From contig UBJR01000002.1 of assembly GCA_900465675.1 (NCBI GenBank), forward strand, positions 124,001 through 188,000: DNA of 64,000 nucleotides, in the 5' to 3' direction. The notes beneath the pieces are model-generated. The model had not been told where the DNA came from, did no database searches, and saw nothing but the letters and a program-made list of their open reading frames with translations. This stretch comes from Hyphomicrobiales bacterium (GTDB lineage Bacteria; Pseudomonadota; Alphaproteobacteria; Rhizobiales; Rhizobiaceae). Each line of letters begins with the position of its first letter. Position 1 is the first letter of the stretch. Positions 21,487-30,379 of this stretch are shown here, piece by piece. A program made the position numbers and the translations under genes.

Positions 21487-21912
21487 CTACTGTGGGACCG
21501 AAATGTTAATTTTCTTGACCATGCGGGCGGGCTCCGGCCGAATAAGATCGACTGAAAGCAAACCGTTTTTTAGCCCTGCGCCAAGCACTTGCATGCCATC
21601 GGCAAGCACGAAAGTACGTTGAAACTGGCGGGCTGCAATACCGCGATAGAGATACTCGCGCTCGCCCTGCTCGACCTGCCGGCCGCGGATCAAAAGCTGG
21701 TTTTCTTCCGTCGTCACATCCAGCTCATCCTCACCGAAACCGGCAACGGCAAGCGTGATTCGAAGACGCTCGGGCTGGTCATGACCGGCGGCGATGCGCT
21801 CGATATTATAGGGGGGATAGCCATCGCTTGCCTTGGAAATACGCTCCAGCGTCTTTTCCATGGCGTCGAAGCCCAGAAGCAGCGGGCTGGCGAAGGGAGT
21901 GATACGGCTCAT
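21487..21912 (-). CDS. Small heat shock protein, Hsp20/IbpA family
   Basis: 141 residues: MSRITPFASPLLLGFDAMEKTLERI is the class A rhizobial sHsp N-terminus. An alpha-crystallin domain contains NIERIAAGHDQPERLRITLAVAGF, RGRQVEQGEREYLYRGIAARQFQRTF and GLKNGLLSVDL. It acts as an ATP-independent holdase in the cytoplasm. Its 5' leader carries a ROSE-like hairpin that hides the ribosome site, so translation is probably temperature-controlled. DUF1150 follows in the same transcript. Confidence 0.95.
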   Translation of the reverse strand: MSRITPFASPLLLGFDAMEKTLERISKASDGYPPYNIERIAAGHDQPERLRITLAVAGFGEDELDVTTEENQLLIRGRQVEQGEREYLYRGIAARQFQRTFVLADGMQVLGAGLKNGLLSVDLIRPEPARMVKKINISVPQ

Positions 21913-21963
21913 GTTTCAAGTCCTTGATGCAAGCGACCTTTCCGGACCTAAACTAGCATCCGG
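21913..21963 (-). promoter_or_regulatory. ROSE-like RNA thermometer in the hsp20 leader
   Basis: On the - strand, the bases just before the hsp20 ATG fold as GGUC, an unpaired G, CUUG, loop CAU, CAAG, GACU (plus-strand 21918-21940). The Shine-Dalgarno AAGGA (plus 21921-21925), 8 bases from the ATG, is fully inside the 3' arm, and one G bulges from the opposite arm. This is the architecture of ROSE elements, which melt at heat-shock temperature. A second hairpin upstream has arms CCGGA/TCCGG (21942-21946, 21959-21963). No covariance test was possible. Confidence 0.7.
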
Positions 21964-22062
21964 CTGTTGCTAATATGGGAATTGGCGGGCAGCCGCGCAA
22001 GGTTTTGCGGACCTCGCGACAGGACCGGGAAATTTTAGGGTAAACGGTGCCTTCGTCCTTGC

Positions 22063-22091
22063 TTGACAAAGCGCATGCGGGCTCGCATCAA
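22063..22091 (+). promoter_or_regulatory. Possible promoter of the nucleoside hydrolase gene
   Basis: TTGACA at 22063-22068 (CTTGAC, the rhizobial -35 form, at 22062) is followed after 17 bases by CATCAA, a weak -10. It faces the nucleoside hydrolase start at 22185. Weak evidence because the -10 matches at only three positions. Confidence 0.35.
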
Positions 22092-22184
22092 ATCGTCACC
22101 CGTAAGGGCTGCGCCGATTTGCGACGCGATCATAAACAAATGGTGCCTGCCAGAACGACGTGCACCTGAGGAGGGATGACGTAT

Positions 22185-23129
22185 ATGGCAAACCCCAGAA
22201 AGATCATCATCGATACCGATCCCGGCCAGGACGATGCCGCGGCGATCATGCTCGCCTTCGGCAGCCCCGAAGAGCTCGAAATTCTCGGCATCACCACGGT
22301 CGCCGGCAATGTGCCCCTGTCCTATACCAGCCGCAACGCGCGCATCATCTGCGAGCTCTGCAAGCGCAACGATATCAAGGTCTTTGCCGGCGCCGACAAG
22401 CCGATCGCCCGCAAACTCGTCACCGCCGAACACGTCCACGGCAAGACCGGCCTCGACGGCCCGACCCTGCCCGAGCCGACCATGCCGCTGCAGGCACAGC
22501 ATTCCGTCGATTTCATCGTCGAGACGCTGCGCCGCGAGCCTGAAGGCAGCGTGACGCTCTGCACGCTCGGCCCTCTCACCAATATCGGCCTTGCCTTCCA
22601 GAAGGCGCCTGACATCGTTGCGCGCGTCCGCGAGCTTGTCATGATGGGCGGCGGCTTCTTCGAGGGCGGCAACATCACGCCGGCCGCCGAATTCAACATC
22701 TATGTCGATCCCGAGGCTGCCGACATCGTGTTCCGCTCCGGCGTGCCCGTGGTGATGATGCCGCTCGACGTGACGCACCAGTTGCTGACCCGCAAGGACC
22801 GCGTCAAGCGCATGGCCGACCTCGGCACGGCGCCTGCACAGGCGATGGTGGAGATGCTGGAGTTCTTCGAGCGCTTCGATATCGAGAAATACGGTTCCGA
22901 CGGCGGCCCGTTGCACGACCCGACCGTTGTTGCCTACCTCCTGAAGCCAGAGCTCTTCAAGGGCCGGGAATGCAATGTCGAGATCGAGGTGAAGTCGGAA
23001 CTGACCGTCGGCATGACGGTCGTCGACTGGTGGCATGTGACCGACCGCAAGCGCAATGCCAAGGTGATGCGCTTTGTCGATGCCGATGGTTTCTTCGATC
23101 TGCTGATCGAGCGTTTCGCCCGCATCTGA
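22185..23129 (+). CDS. Inosine/uridine-preferring nucleoside hydrolase
   Basis: Cleaves the N-glycosidic bond of ribonucleosides for salvage or catabolism. 314 residues. The calcium-binding N-terminus is IIIDTDPGQDDAAAIMLAF (DxDxxxDD), and GKTGLDGP, LCTLGPLTNI, MMGGGFFEGGNITPAAEFNIYVDPEAA and GPLHDP (second Ca site) follow. The start at 22185 fits AGGAGGG ending 9 bases upstream; the ATG at 22176 would touch the ribosome site. It is divergent from hsp20 and convergent with grpE. Confidence 0.93.
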   Translation: MANPRKIIIDTDPGQDDAAAIMLAFGSPEELEILGITTVAGNVPLSYTSRNARIICELCKRNDIKVFAGADKPIARKLVTAEHVHGKTGLDGPTLPEPTMPLQAQHSVDFIVETLRREPEGSVTLCTLGPLTNIGLAFQKAPDIVARVRELVMMGGGFFEGGNITPAAEFNIYVDPEAADIVFRSGVPVVMMPLDVTHQLLTRKDRVKRMADLGTAPAQAMVEMLEFFERFDIEKYGSDGGPLHDPTVVAYLLKPELFKGRECNVEIEVKSELTVGMTVVDWWHVTDRKRNAKVMRFVDADGFFDLLIERFARI

Positions 23130-23150
23130 GCGAAGAACAAAGACCAAAAG

Positions 23151-23179
23151 AAAAGGGCCGCTTCTCAGCGGCCCTTTTT
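23151..23179. terminator. Bidirectional intrinsic terminator between nucleoside hydrolase and grpE
   Basis: An 11-bp stem, AAAAGGGCCGC paired with GCGGCCCTTTT, around TTCTCA. The A-run on one side and T-run on the other give a U-tract in either direction, serving both convergent genes. Confidence 0.88.
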
Positions 23180-23181
23180 CA

Positions 23182-23814
23182 TTATGCGTCCTTCTGATCC
23201 AGATAGGAATTGGCAGCCTCTGCCTCGGGCTTCGGACCGCCCTTGGCGACGCCGACCATGGCCGGGCGCAGCACGCGCTCGCCGATCGTGAAGCCGGCCT
23301 GCACCACCTGGACGACGGTGTTGTTCGGAACTTCCGTGTTCGGCACTTCGAACATCGCCTGATGGAAGTTCGGGTCGAACTTCTGGCCGACAGGATCGAG
23401 CTGGCGAACGCCATGGCGCTCGAGCGTCGAGAGCATGGAGCGCTCGGTCATCTCGACACCTTCGATCAGGGTCGTCAGGCCAGCCTCGCCCGCAGCCTTG
23501 GCTTCGGCCGGAATGGCATCGAGCGCCCGGCGCAGGTTGTCGGATACGGCGAGCATGTCACGCGCGAAACCAGCAACGGAATAGGACTTCGCGTCCTTCA
23601 CTTCACGCTCGGTGCGGCGGCGCAGGTTGTCCATCTCTGCGGCGAGGCGCAGATAGCGGTCGCGCAGCTCGGCATTTTCTGCCTTCACGAGTTCCAACGG
23701 ATCCGGCTGGGACGATGCCTCAGCGGCCGCTTCATTCTCGACGTTTGCGGCTGCGTCCGCAGCAGCGTCAGCCGCAACAGCCTCAGGTCCGTTTTTCGTC
23801 GTTTCGTCAGTCAT
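23182..23814 (-). CDS. grpE: Nucleotide exchange factor GrpE
   Basis: The exchange factor of DnaK. 210 residues. A long acidic Ala-rich N-terminus is followed by a coiled coil ([41 protein letters not shown] is the start of it) and the C-terminal beta domain with the GrpE signature in [51 protein letters not shown]. It lies 102 bases downstream of hrcA on the same strand, the usual hrcA-grpE heat-shock arrangement. Confidence 0.96.
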   Translation of the reverse strand: MTDETTKNGPEAVAADAAADAAANVENEAAAEASSQPDPLELVKAENAELRDRYLRLAAEMDNLRRRTEREVKDAKSYSVAGFARDMLAVSDNLRRALDAIPAEAKAAGEAGLTTLIEGVEMTERSMLSTLERHGVRQLDPVGQKFDPNFHQAMFEVPNTEVPNNTVVQVVQAGFTIGERVLRPAMVGVAKGGPKPEAEAANSYLDQKDA

Positions 23815-23916
23815 GACGGTCTCCGGGTAAAGGGTTCTTTCGGGATGCGCCCGATATCGAGCTTTGACCGCAAAAAATCAAGTCTGCGTGACAAAGAACC
23901 GGAAATTCCGGCTTTT

Positions 23917-25005
23917 TCAGAGCGACCCGCGCGACAGGCGGGAAATCAGCTGGGCGGTATAATCGACCATCGGCACGATACGGGAGTAATTCAGCCGGGT
24001 CGGACCGATGACGCCGACGGCACCGACGATGCGGTCGTCGTCGTCACGATAGGGCGCGACGATCAGCGAAGAGCCGGATAGCGAGAAGAGCTTGTTTTCG
24101 GAACCGATGAAGATGCGCACGCCCGGGCCGCTTTCCGCCAGATTCAGCAGCTCGATCAGGCTGTCCTTCTTTTCGAGATCATCGAACAGCATGCGCAGGC
24201 GGTCGAGGTCACCGACGCTGTCCAGACCCTCGAGCAGGTTGGCCCGGCCCCGGATGATCAGCTGCGCCGGCTTGCCTTCATCCGGGCTGCCGGACCAGAC
24301 GGCAATGCCGCGCTCCACAAGGTCGCGCGACAAGGCATCGAGTTCGTGGCGCACATCCGTTTTCAGCCGGTCGAGTTGCTTGCGCAATTCCGGCAGCGTC
24401 TGGCCGGTCATGTGGGCGTTGAGGAAGTTGGCGGCTTCGGTCAGCTGCGACGACGTCACGCCCGCCGGAAGCTCGATGATCCGGTTTTCGACCTGATCAT
24501 GTTCGCCGACGAGTACCGCGAGTGCCTTCGTCGGTTCCAGGCGGATGAACTCGACATGTTTCAACACCGGATCGTTCTTCGAGGTGATGACCAGGCCGGC
24601 GCCGCGGGAAATCCCCGACAGCATCCGGCTTGCCTCGTTCATCATCGATTCCACCGGATTGTCGCGGCTTTCGGCGCGCACCTGGCGATCGATGCTGGCG
24701 CGCTCTTCGGCCGAGAGGTCTCCGACCTGCATGAAGGCATCGACGAAGAACCGGAGCCCGACCTGGGTCGGCAGACGCCCGGCGCTGATATGCGGCGAAT
24801 AGATGAGCCCCAGCTCTTCCAGATCGCTCATCACATTGCGGACCGAGGCCGGGGACAGCGACATAGGAAGAATACGGGAGAGGTTTCGCGAGCCGAGCGG
24901 CTCACCGTTTTCCAGATAGCCTTCGACGATACGGCGGAAGATTTCCTTCGAGCGTTCATCCAGCGCAGCAACGGCATCCGAAACCGACGTAGATCTGAAG
25001 CCCAT
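23917..25005 (-). CDS. hrcA: Heat-inducible transcription repressor HrcA
   Basis: The repressor of CIRCE-controlled genes such as groESL. 362 residues. It has an N-terminal winged helix (LDERSKEIFRRIVEGYLENGEPLGSRNLSRI... SPASVRNVMSDLEELGLIYSPHISAGRLPTQVGLRFFVD) and a GAF-like C-terminal domain ending in GVIGPTRLNYSRIVPMVDYTAQLIS. The start at 25005 (MGFRSTSVSDAV) is chosen over an open upstream extension of 26 codons that is not family-like. I saw no CIRCE element in this window. Confidence 0.95.
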   Translation of the reverse strand: MGFRSTSVSDAVAALDERSKEIFRRIVEGYLENGEPLGSRNLSRILPMSLSPASVRNVMSDLEELGLIYSPHISAGRLPTQVGLRFFVDAFMQVGDLSAEERASIDRQVRAESRDNPVESMMNEASRMLSGISRGAGLVITSKNDPVLKHVEFIRLEPTKALAVLVGEHDQVENRIIELPAGVTSSQLTEAANFLNAHMTGQTLPELRKQLDRLKTDVRHELDALSRDLVERGIAVWSGSPDEGKPAQLIIRGRANLLEGLDSVGDLDRLRMLFDDLEKKDSLIELLNLAESGPGVRIFIGSENKLFSLSGSSLIVAPYRDDDDRIVGAVGVIGPTRLNYSRIVPMVDYTAQLISRLSRGSL

Positions 25006-25188
25006 GAATTCTGAAACACCCACGCTGATGACAATCTGCAAAATATAATCAATCTCGTCCGCGTGGCAAAAGGGAATTTGCAAATGACCGCAGCCAATCG
25101 TAGAAGCGGGGCAGCATCACGAAACAACGCATGATCATGCCGTGCCGCCACTCGCGGCCTAACGGCCTCATGCATCAGGAGACAGAGA

Positions 25189-25908
25189 ATGCGGCCGACA
25201 GGCAGAAAAACCGACCAGATGCGCAAGGTCAGCTTCGAGCGCAACTTTTCCAAGCATGCCGAAGGCTCCTGTCTCGTGAAATTCGGCGATACACATGTGC
25301 TGTGCACGGCAAGCCTTGAAGAAAAGACGCCGCCGTGGCTGCGCAACACCGGCAAGGGCTGGGTCACATCCGAATACGGCATGCTGCCGCGCGCCACGGG
25401 CGAGCGCATGAAGCGTGAAGCGGCGACCGGCAAGCAGGGCGGCCGCACGCAGGAAATTCAGCGCCTGATCGGCCGCTCGCTGCGGGCCGTCGTTGACCTC
25501 ACTGCGCTCGGCGAGCGCCAGATCACCATCGACTGCGACGTCATCCAGGCTGACGGCGGCACGCGCACGGCTTCGATCACCGGTGGCTGGATTGCGCTTT
25601 ACGACTGCCTGAAGTGGATGGAAAGCCGTAACATGATCAAGGTCGATCGTGTTCTCAAGGATCATGTCGCGGCCATCTCCTGCGGTATTTTCGCCAGCCA
25701 GCCGGTCATCGACCTCGACTATATCGAGGATTCCTCTGCGGAGACCGATGCGAACTTCGTCATGACGGGTGCCGGCGGCATCGTCGAAATTCAGGGCACG
25801 GCCGAAGGCACGCCGTTCAGCGAAGCCGAATTTGCATCGCTGATGGGTCTCGCAAAGAACGGCATTGCCGAGCTCGTGGAACTGCAGAAGCAGGCAATCG
25901 CCGGGTGA
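25189..25908 (+). CDS. rph: Ribonuclease PH
   Basis: A phosphorolytic 3'-5' exoribonuclease trimming tRNA precursors. 239 residues with [39 protein letters not shown] at the start, [22 protein letters not shown], and [23 protein letters not shown]. The start has AGGAG about 8 bases upstream. It is divergent from hrcA. It overlaps the following VOC gene by four bases. Confidence 0.97.
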   Translation: MRPTGRKTDQMRKVSFERNFSKHAEGSCLVKFGDTHVLCTASLEEKTPPWLRNTGKGWVTSEYGMLPRATGERMKREAATGKQGGRTQEIQRLIGRSLRAVVDLTALGERQITIDCDVIQADGGTRTASITGGWIALYDCLKWMESRNMIKVDRVLKDHVAAISCGIFASQPVIDLDYIEDSSAETDANFVMTGAGGIVEIQGTAEGTPFSEAEFASLMGLAKNGIAELVELQKQAIAG

Positions 25909-26321
25909 ACGACATGCTGGAGGGCATGCTGGAAACGGCGCTTTACGCGAAGGACCTGGATAGAGCCGAAGCTTTCTATGAAGGCATTCTCGGTCTTTCC
26001 AAGATCACGCGGGCTGCCAACCGGCATGTCTTCTTTCGGTGCGGACCCGGGGTGCTGCTGATCTTCAACCCGGACGAGACGGTCAAGCCACCGGCGCCGG
26101 GCGCGCTTCAGGTTCCGGCGCACGGCACCAAGGGAGCGGGCCACGCCTGCTTTCGCGTCTCTGCCGGGAATATCGATGCGATGGCCGCCAGGCTGACGGC
26201 GGCCGGCATCGCCATCGAATCCGAAGTTCACTGGCCGAATGGCGGCCGCTCGATCTACTTTCGCGATCCGGAAGGCAACAGCCTGGAATGCGCCGAAGCC
26301 CGTATCTGGGGCATCGAATAG
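25905..26321 (+). CDS. VOC-superfamily (glyoxalase-like) protein in the rph-rdgB operon
   Basis: 138 residues starting with GTG inside the rph stop (GTGA overlap). Two VOC half-domains: [24 protein letters not shown], and [30 protein letters not shown] ending in [22 protein letters not shown]. Candidate metal ligands are the N-terminal Glu10, His109-region residues and the terminal Glu of NSLECAE. The substrate is unknown. It is translationally coupled to rph and 8 bases from rdgB. Confidence 0.8.
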   Translation: MNDMLEGMLETALYAKDLDRAEAFYEGILGLSKITRAANRHVFFRCGPGVLLIFNPDETVKPPAPGALQVPAHGTKGAGHACFRVSAGNIDAMAARLTAAGIAIESEVHWPNGGRSIYFRDPEGNSLECAEARIWGIE

Positions 26322-26329
26322 GAAACAAA

Positions 26330-26974
26330 ATGCGCAAGCTCGACACCAAGACCATCATCGTTGCCAGTCACAACGCCGGCAAAATCCGCGAAATCCAGGA
26401 CCTGATCGGCCCGCTGGGCTTCACAGCCAAGTCGGCAGCCGAGCTCAATTTCGTCGAGCCTGACGAGACCGGCACGACCTTCGAAGAGAACGCAAGGATC
26501 AAGGCACTCGCCTCGGCCAACGCTGCCAACATGCCGGCGCTGTCTGATGATTCCGGTCTGGTTGTCGACGCGCTCGGCGGCGATCCCGGCGTCTACACGG
26601 CCAACTGGGCCGAGACCGCCGATGGCACCCGCGATTTCGCGATGGCGATGCAGAAGGTCGAGACGGCACTGGAGAAAGCCGGTGCGGCAAAGCCCGAGCA
26701 GCGCACAGCCCGCTTCGTCAGCGTTCTCTGCCTTGCATGGCCGGACGGACATACAGAGCTTTTCCGCGGCGAAGTCGAAGGCACCGTCGTCTGGCCGCCG
26801 CGCGGCACGCAGGGTTTCGGTTACGATCCGGTGTTCCAGCCGCAAGGCTATGACACCACCTTCGGCGAGATGAGCGCCGAACAGAAACATGGCTGGAAGC
26901 CTGGGGATGAGCAGGCGCTGTCGCATCGTGCGCGCGCCTTCAAAATCTTTGTCGAAACCTGCCTGGAAGCGTAA
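26330..26974 (+). CDS. rdgB: dITP/XTP pyrophosphatase RdgB (Ham1/YggV)
   Basis: Hydrolyses non-canonical purine triphosphates (dITP, XTP) and so keeps them out of DNA. 214 residues. Signatures: [15 protein letters not shown] (SHNxGK), [36 protein letters not shown] and [10 protein letters not shown]. The start at 26330 follows GGAAAC and gives the usual N-terminus; the frame is open far upstream without coding character. It belongs to the operon rph-VOC-rdgB-hemW. Confidence 0.95.
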   Translation: MRKLDTKTIIVASHNAGKIREIQDLIGPLGFTAKSAAELNFVEPDETGTTFEENARIKALASANAANMPALSDDSGLVVDALGGDPGVYTANWAETADGTRDFAMAMQKVETALEKAGAAKPEQRTARFVSVLCLAWPDGHTELFRGEVEGTVVWPPRGTQGFGYDPVFQPQGYDTTFGEMSAEQKHGWKPGDEQALSHRARAFKIFVETCLEA

Positions 26975-26983
26975 GGTCGGCTC

Positions 26984-28186
26984 GTGGACGATCTGAACAA
27001 CCTGACTTCGCTGCGTGATGCCAAGCTGCTCCCGGATACAGGGGAGCCCGGTTTCGGCGTCTACGTGCACTGGCCATTCTGCGCCGCGAAATGCCCCTAT
27101 TGCGATTTCAACAGCCATGTCCGCCATCAGCCCGTCGATCAGGAGCGCTATGTTGCGGCCTTTCTGAAGGAGATGGCCGCGATCCGCCAGTTGAGCGGAC
27201 CGAAGACGGTGACCAGCATCTTTCTCGGCGGCGGCACGCCCTCGCTGATGAAGCCGGAGACCGTCGACGCGGTGCTGAACGGCATTGCCCGGGAATGGCA
27301 TGTGCCTTCGGGCATCGAGATCACCATGGAGGCCAATCCTTCGAGCGTCGAGGCGGAGCGGTTCCGCGGCTATCGCGTTGCCGGCGTCAATCGCGTTTCG
27401 CTCGGCGTTCAAGCACTGAACGATCGCGACCTGAAATTCCTTGGCCGCCTGCACAATGTCGAGGACGCGCTGAAGGCGATCAAGCTGGCGCGCGATATCT
27501 TCCCGCGCATGTCGTTCGACCTCATCTACGCCCGGCCCGACCAGACGGTGGACGAATGGGAACGCGAGCTCAAGGAGGCCATCTCCTATGCTGTCGATCA
27601 CCTGTCGCTCTACCAGTTGACGATCGAGGAAGGCACGCCTTTCTACGGCCTACACAAGGCCGGCAAGCTCATCGTGCCTGACGGCGAGCAATCGGCCGTG
27701 CTTTATGAGGCGACGCAGGAGATCACCGAGCGCGAAGGCATGCCGGCCTACGAGGTGTCCAACCACGCCCGCCCCGGCGCTGAGAGCCGCCACAACCTGA
27801 CCTATTGGCGCTATGGCGATTACGCCGGTATCGGCCCCGGCGCCCATGGCCGCCTGACCCGCGGCTCCGAGAAGCTCGCCACGGCAACCGAGCGCAAGCC
27901 GGAATCCTGGCTCGAAATGGTCGAGCGCGACGGACACGGCGTTCTCGAAGAGGAACGGCTCGGTTACGAAGAGCAATCGGATGAATTGCTGCTGATGGGC
28001 TTGCGGCTGAAGGAGGGCGTCGATCTCGCCCGCTGGCAGCAGCTCTCGGGACGCGATCCGGATCCGGCGCGCGAGGAGTTCCTGCTGGAACACGGCTTCA
28101 TCGAGCGGCTCGGCAATTCGCGGCTTCGCTGCACGCCGTCGGGGATGCTGATCCTCGATTCCGTCGTCGCCGATCTCGCCTGCTAA
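26984..28186 (+). CDS. hemW: HemW-like radical-SAM heme chaperone (formerly oxygen-independent coproporphyrinogen III oxidase-like)
   Basis: 400 residues, GTG start 9 bases after the rdgB stop. The radical-SAM Cx3Cx2C motif is in YVHWPFCAAKCPYCDFNSH near residues 28-46; FLGGGTPSLM and ITMEANPSSVE follow. Unlike HemN, the shorter N-terminus lacks the extra Cys, so the HemW heme-trafficking role is preferred over true coproporphyrinogen oxidase. The C-terminal HemN_C domain is present (EERLGYEEQSDELLLMGLRL). Last gene of the operon. Confidence 0.93.
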   Translation: MDDLNNLTSLRDAKLLPDTGEPGFGVYVHWPFCAAKCPYCDFNSHVRHQPVDQERYVAAFLKEMAAIRQLSGPKTVTSIFLGGGTPSLMKPETVDAVLNGIAREWHVPSGIEITMEANPSSVEAERFRGYRVAGVNRVSLGVQALNDRDLKFLGRLHNVEDALKAIKLARDIFPRMSFDLIYARPDQTVDEWERELKEAISYAVDHLSLYQLTIEEGTPFYGLHKAGKLIVPDGEQSAVLYEATQEITEREGMPAYEVSNHARPGAESRHNLTYWRYGDYAGIGPGAHGRLTRGSEKLATATERKPESWLEMVERDGHGVLEEERLGYEEQSDELLLMGLRLKEGVDLARWQQLSGRDPDPAREEFLLEHGFIERLGNSRLRCTPSGMLILDSVVADLAC

Positions 28187-28189
28187 TCC

Positions 28190-29104
28190 TCAGGCCGCGC
28201 GCTTGCGGCCGAGCGCCAGCAACCGCCCGTCGATCGCCGCAAGGCCGATGGCAATCATCGCCATGCCGATCAGATGCTTCGTTTGCAGCTGTTCTCCCAG
28301 GATCAGCGCACCGAGCAGGATGGCGCTGACCGGGATCAAAAACGTGACAAGCATCAGATTGGTCGCACCGGCCGTCGACAGAATCCGGAAGAACAGAATG
28401 TAGGCGATTGCGGTCGAGAGAATGGCGAGGCCGAACAATGCCACCCAGGTTTCCGCACCGGGCATTGCCAGCGTCCACGGACGGTCGGCGATCAGGGCGA
28501 TCGGGATCATCAGAACAGTAGAAGCCGTAACCTGGCCGGCAGCAGGCAACAGCGGTGGCATGCCCATGGCGCGGAAGCGGCGTCCCCAGATCCCGGCGAA
28601 GGAATAGGATATCGCCGCGCCGAGGACGGCGAGCTGCGCCAGCACGTTCGAGCCGAGATCATGCAGCGCATCGAAGCCGATCATATAGGCGACACCGGCA
28701 AAGCCGACGACGACACCGATCAACCGGTTGGCCGTCATTTTCTCATCCGCCGTCAGGAAATGGGCAACGACGACGGCGAAGAGCGGCGTCGTGGCATTGA
28801 GGATCGAGGCGAGCCCGCTGGCGATATGCGTCTGACCCCAGACGATCAGGCAGAAAGGGATCATGTTGTTCAACACGCCCATACCGAAGAAGGCGATCCA
28901 GCTCTTGCCATCGCGCGGCATGGCGTGGCCCATCATCCGCACGATCAGATTAAGCGCGATGGCGGCCAGCAGCACGCGGCCGGTGACGATGGTGAAAGGC
29001 GGCAACGCCTTGACCAGGATGCCGTTGAAAAGGAACGAGCCGCCCCAGAGCAGGGAGAGAACCAGCATCATGCCCCATTCGGCCAAGCCCATCTGCTTCT
29101 GCAT
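28190..29104 (-). CDS. DMT-superfamily (EamA) transporter
   Basis: 304 residues with ten predicted transmembrane helices in two EamA repeats (for example MMLVLSLLWGGSFLFNGILVKALPPF at the N-terminus and LIPVSAILLGALILGEQL near the end). Family members export amino acids and metabolites. The start at 29104 is preferred because GGAGG lies 6 bases upstream; the open frame upstream is not membrane-like. It is divergently transcribed from a LysR gene (207-213 bp shared upstream region), its probable regulator. Confidence 0.88.
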   Translation of the reverse strand: MQKQMGLAEWGMMLVLSLLWGGSFLFNGILVKALPPFTIVTGRVLLAAIALNLIVRMMGHAMPRDGKSWIAFFGMGVLNNMIPFCLIVWGQTHIASGLASILNATTPLFAVVVAHFLTADEKMTANRLIGVVVGFAGVAYMIGFDALHDLGSNVLAQLAVLGAAISYSFAGIWGRRFRAMGMPPLLPAAGQVTASTVLMIPIALIADRPWTLAMPGAETWVALFGLAILSTAIAYILFFRILSTAGATNLMLVTFLIPVSAILLGALILGEQLQTKHLIGMAMIAIGLAAIDGRLLALGRKRAA

Positions 29105-29317
29105 CGTCATCCTCCATCGCATGCAAGCGTCATAGAGCTGCCAGGCGGCACCGGCCACCCGATTCCTGCAGACGCAGCATGCGGCTATCTTCGATTTATT
29201 CTCGTCCGAGACCGGCAGGCAATGTGCATTGCAGATCCATTTGATGCTGATATTATTTCGATAATCGGATCGCCACAAACGAGTCTTTTTCGCCTTACAC
29301 TTTAGCTGAGCTAAATC

Positions 29318-30202
29318 ATGAGCGACTATCTACCCTCGCTATCGGCCTTGCGGGCCTTCGAAGCAGCAGCCCGGCACCTCAGCATGACGCTGGCAGCCCG
29401 GGAGCTGAATGTGACACCCGGCGCCGTCAGTCTGCAGATACGCGATCTGGAAGCCGCGCTTGGTGTGCAGCTGTTCGACCGCAAGCCGCGGGCGCTGGCG
29501 CTGACCGTCGAAGGCGCCGACTACTTCACCACGCTGAGGGCGGCATTCCGGCTGGTGCGCGAAGCGACGGCGGCGATCACGGCCCGGGCGCGCGGCGCGA
29601 TCCTCAACGTCACCTGTACCGCCGGGTTTGCCACCTACTGGCTGGTGCCCCGGCTTGGCCGGTTCGAAACACTGCATCCGGAGATCGACGTGCGGATCAG
29701 CGCCTCACACCGCGTCCTCGATTTCCAGCGCGACGGGATCGATCTGGCGATCCGTCATGGGCTCGGCGGCTATGAGGGGCTGGTCAGCGAACGGCTTGTC
29801 GATGACGAGCTCGTGCCGGTCTGCATACCCAAGCTTGCCGGAGAGCTCGGTGATCACCCAGCTCCCGCGGCGCTGGCGCCCTTCACGCTGATCCACGACG
29901 TCTACCGCCATGACTGGCAGCTCTGGCTGGAGGCTGCAGGCGCGGCCGGCGTTGACGCGGCCCGCGGGCCGATCTTCATGCATGGCAATGGCGCCTATGA
30001 GGCGATGAAGGCCGGTCTTGGCTTCGCGCTGATGCGACGCTCCTTCGTCGACACGGAGCTCAAGGAAGGCGCCGTCATCGCACCCTTTCCGATCGGCGTC
30101 GCCAGCCGCCTCGCCTTCCACCTCGTCTATCCGGGCGCCGCCCTTGAACGCCCGGCCGCGGCCGCGTTCCGCCGCTGGCTACTCTCGGAGGCGCATAGCT
30201 AG
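29318..30202 (+). CDS. LysR-family regulator, GcvA-like
   Basis: 294 residues. The helix-turn-helix is SALRAFEAAARHLSMTLAARELNVTPGAVSLQIRDLEAALGVQLFDRK, with GcvA-type spacing, and the effector domain includes ATYWLVPRLGRFETLHPEIDVRIS and GIDLAIRHGLGGYEGL. It is divergent from the EamA transporter, which it probably controls. The shared intergenic has TTTCGATAATCGGAT and TTAGCTGAGCTAA (partly palindromic, near 29260-29315) as candidate operator sequence. Confidence 0.9.
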   Translation: MSDYLPSLSALRAFEAAARHLSMTLAARELNVTPGAVSLQIRDLEAALGVQLFDRKPRALALTVEGADYFTTLRAAFRLVREATAAITARARGAILNVTCTAGFATYWLVPRLGRFETLHPEIDVRISASHRVLDFQRDGIDLAIRHGLGGYEGLVSERLVDDELVPVCIPKLAGELGDHPAPAALAPFTLIHDVYRHDWQLWLEAAGAAGVDAARGPIFMHGNGAYEAMKAGLGFALMRRSFVDTELKEGAVIAPFPIGVASRLAFHLVYPGAALERPAAAAFRRWLLSEAHS

Positions 30203-30217
30203 GCACGTCGATAAATC

Positions 30218-30242
30218 AAAGGTGAATTATTTAATCACCTTT
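30218..30242 (+). promoter_or_regulatory. RirA-type iron-responsive operator candidate upstream of fhuF
   Basis: A perfect palindrome, AAAGGTGA-N9-TCACCTTT, whose core is exactly TGA-N9-TCA, the published form of the rhizobial iron-responsive operator bound by RirA. It lies 138 bases before the fhuF ATG and 16 bases after the LysR stop. It could also act as a weak terminator of the LysR gene, but no clean T-run follows. Confidence 0.6.
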
Positions 30243-30379
30243 ATCTTCCTTTTCGCTGATGGTGCGGTTATCAAGCAGTGACTGCCTGCATTGAAGTCGA
30301 ACGGTGCCATGAATATCCGTTGTTCTGCCATTCCATCTGTATGGCGCGCTGAGGCGCGCTCCCGCCGTATGGCCAGCAC

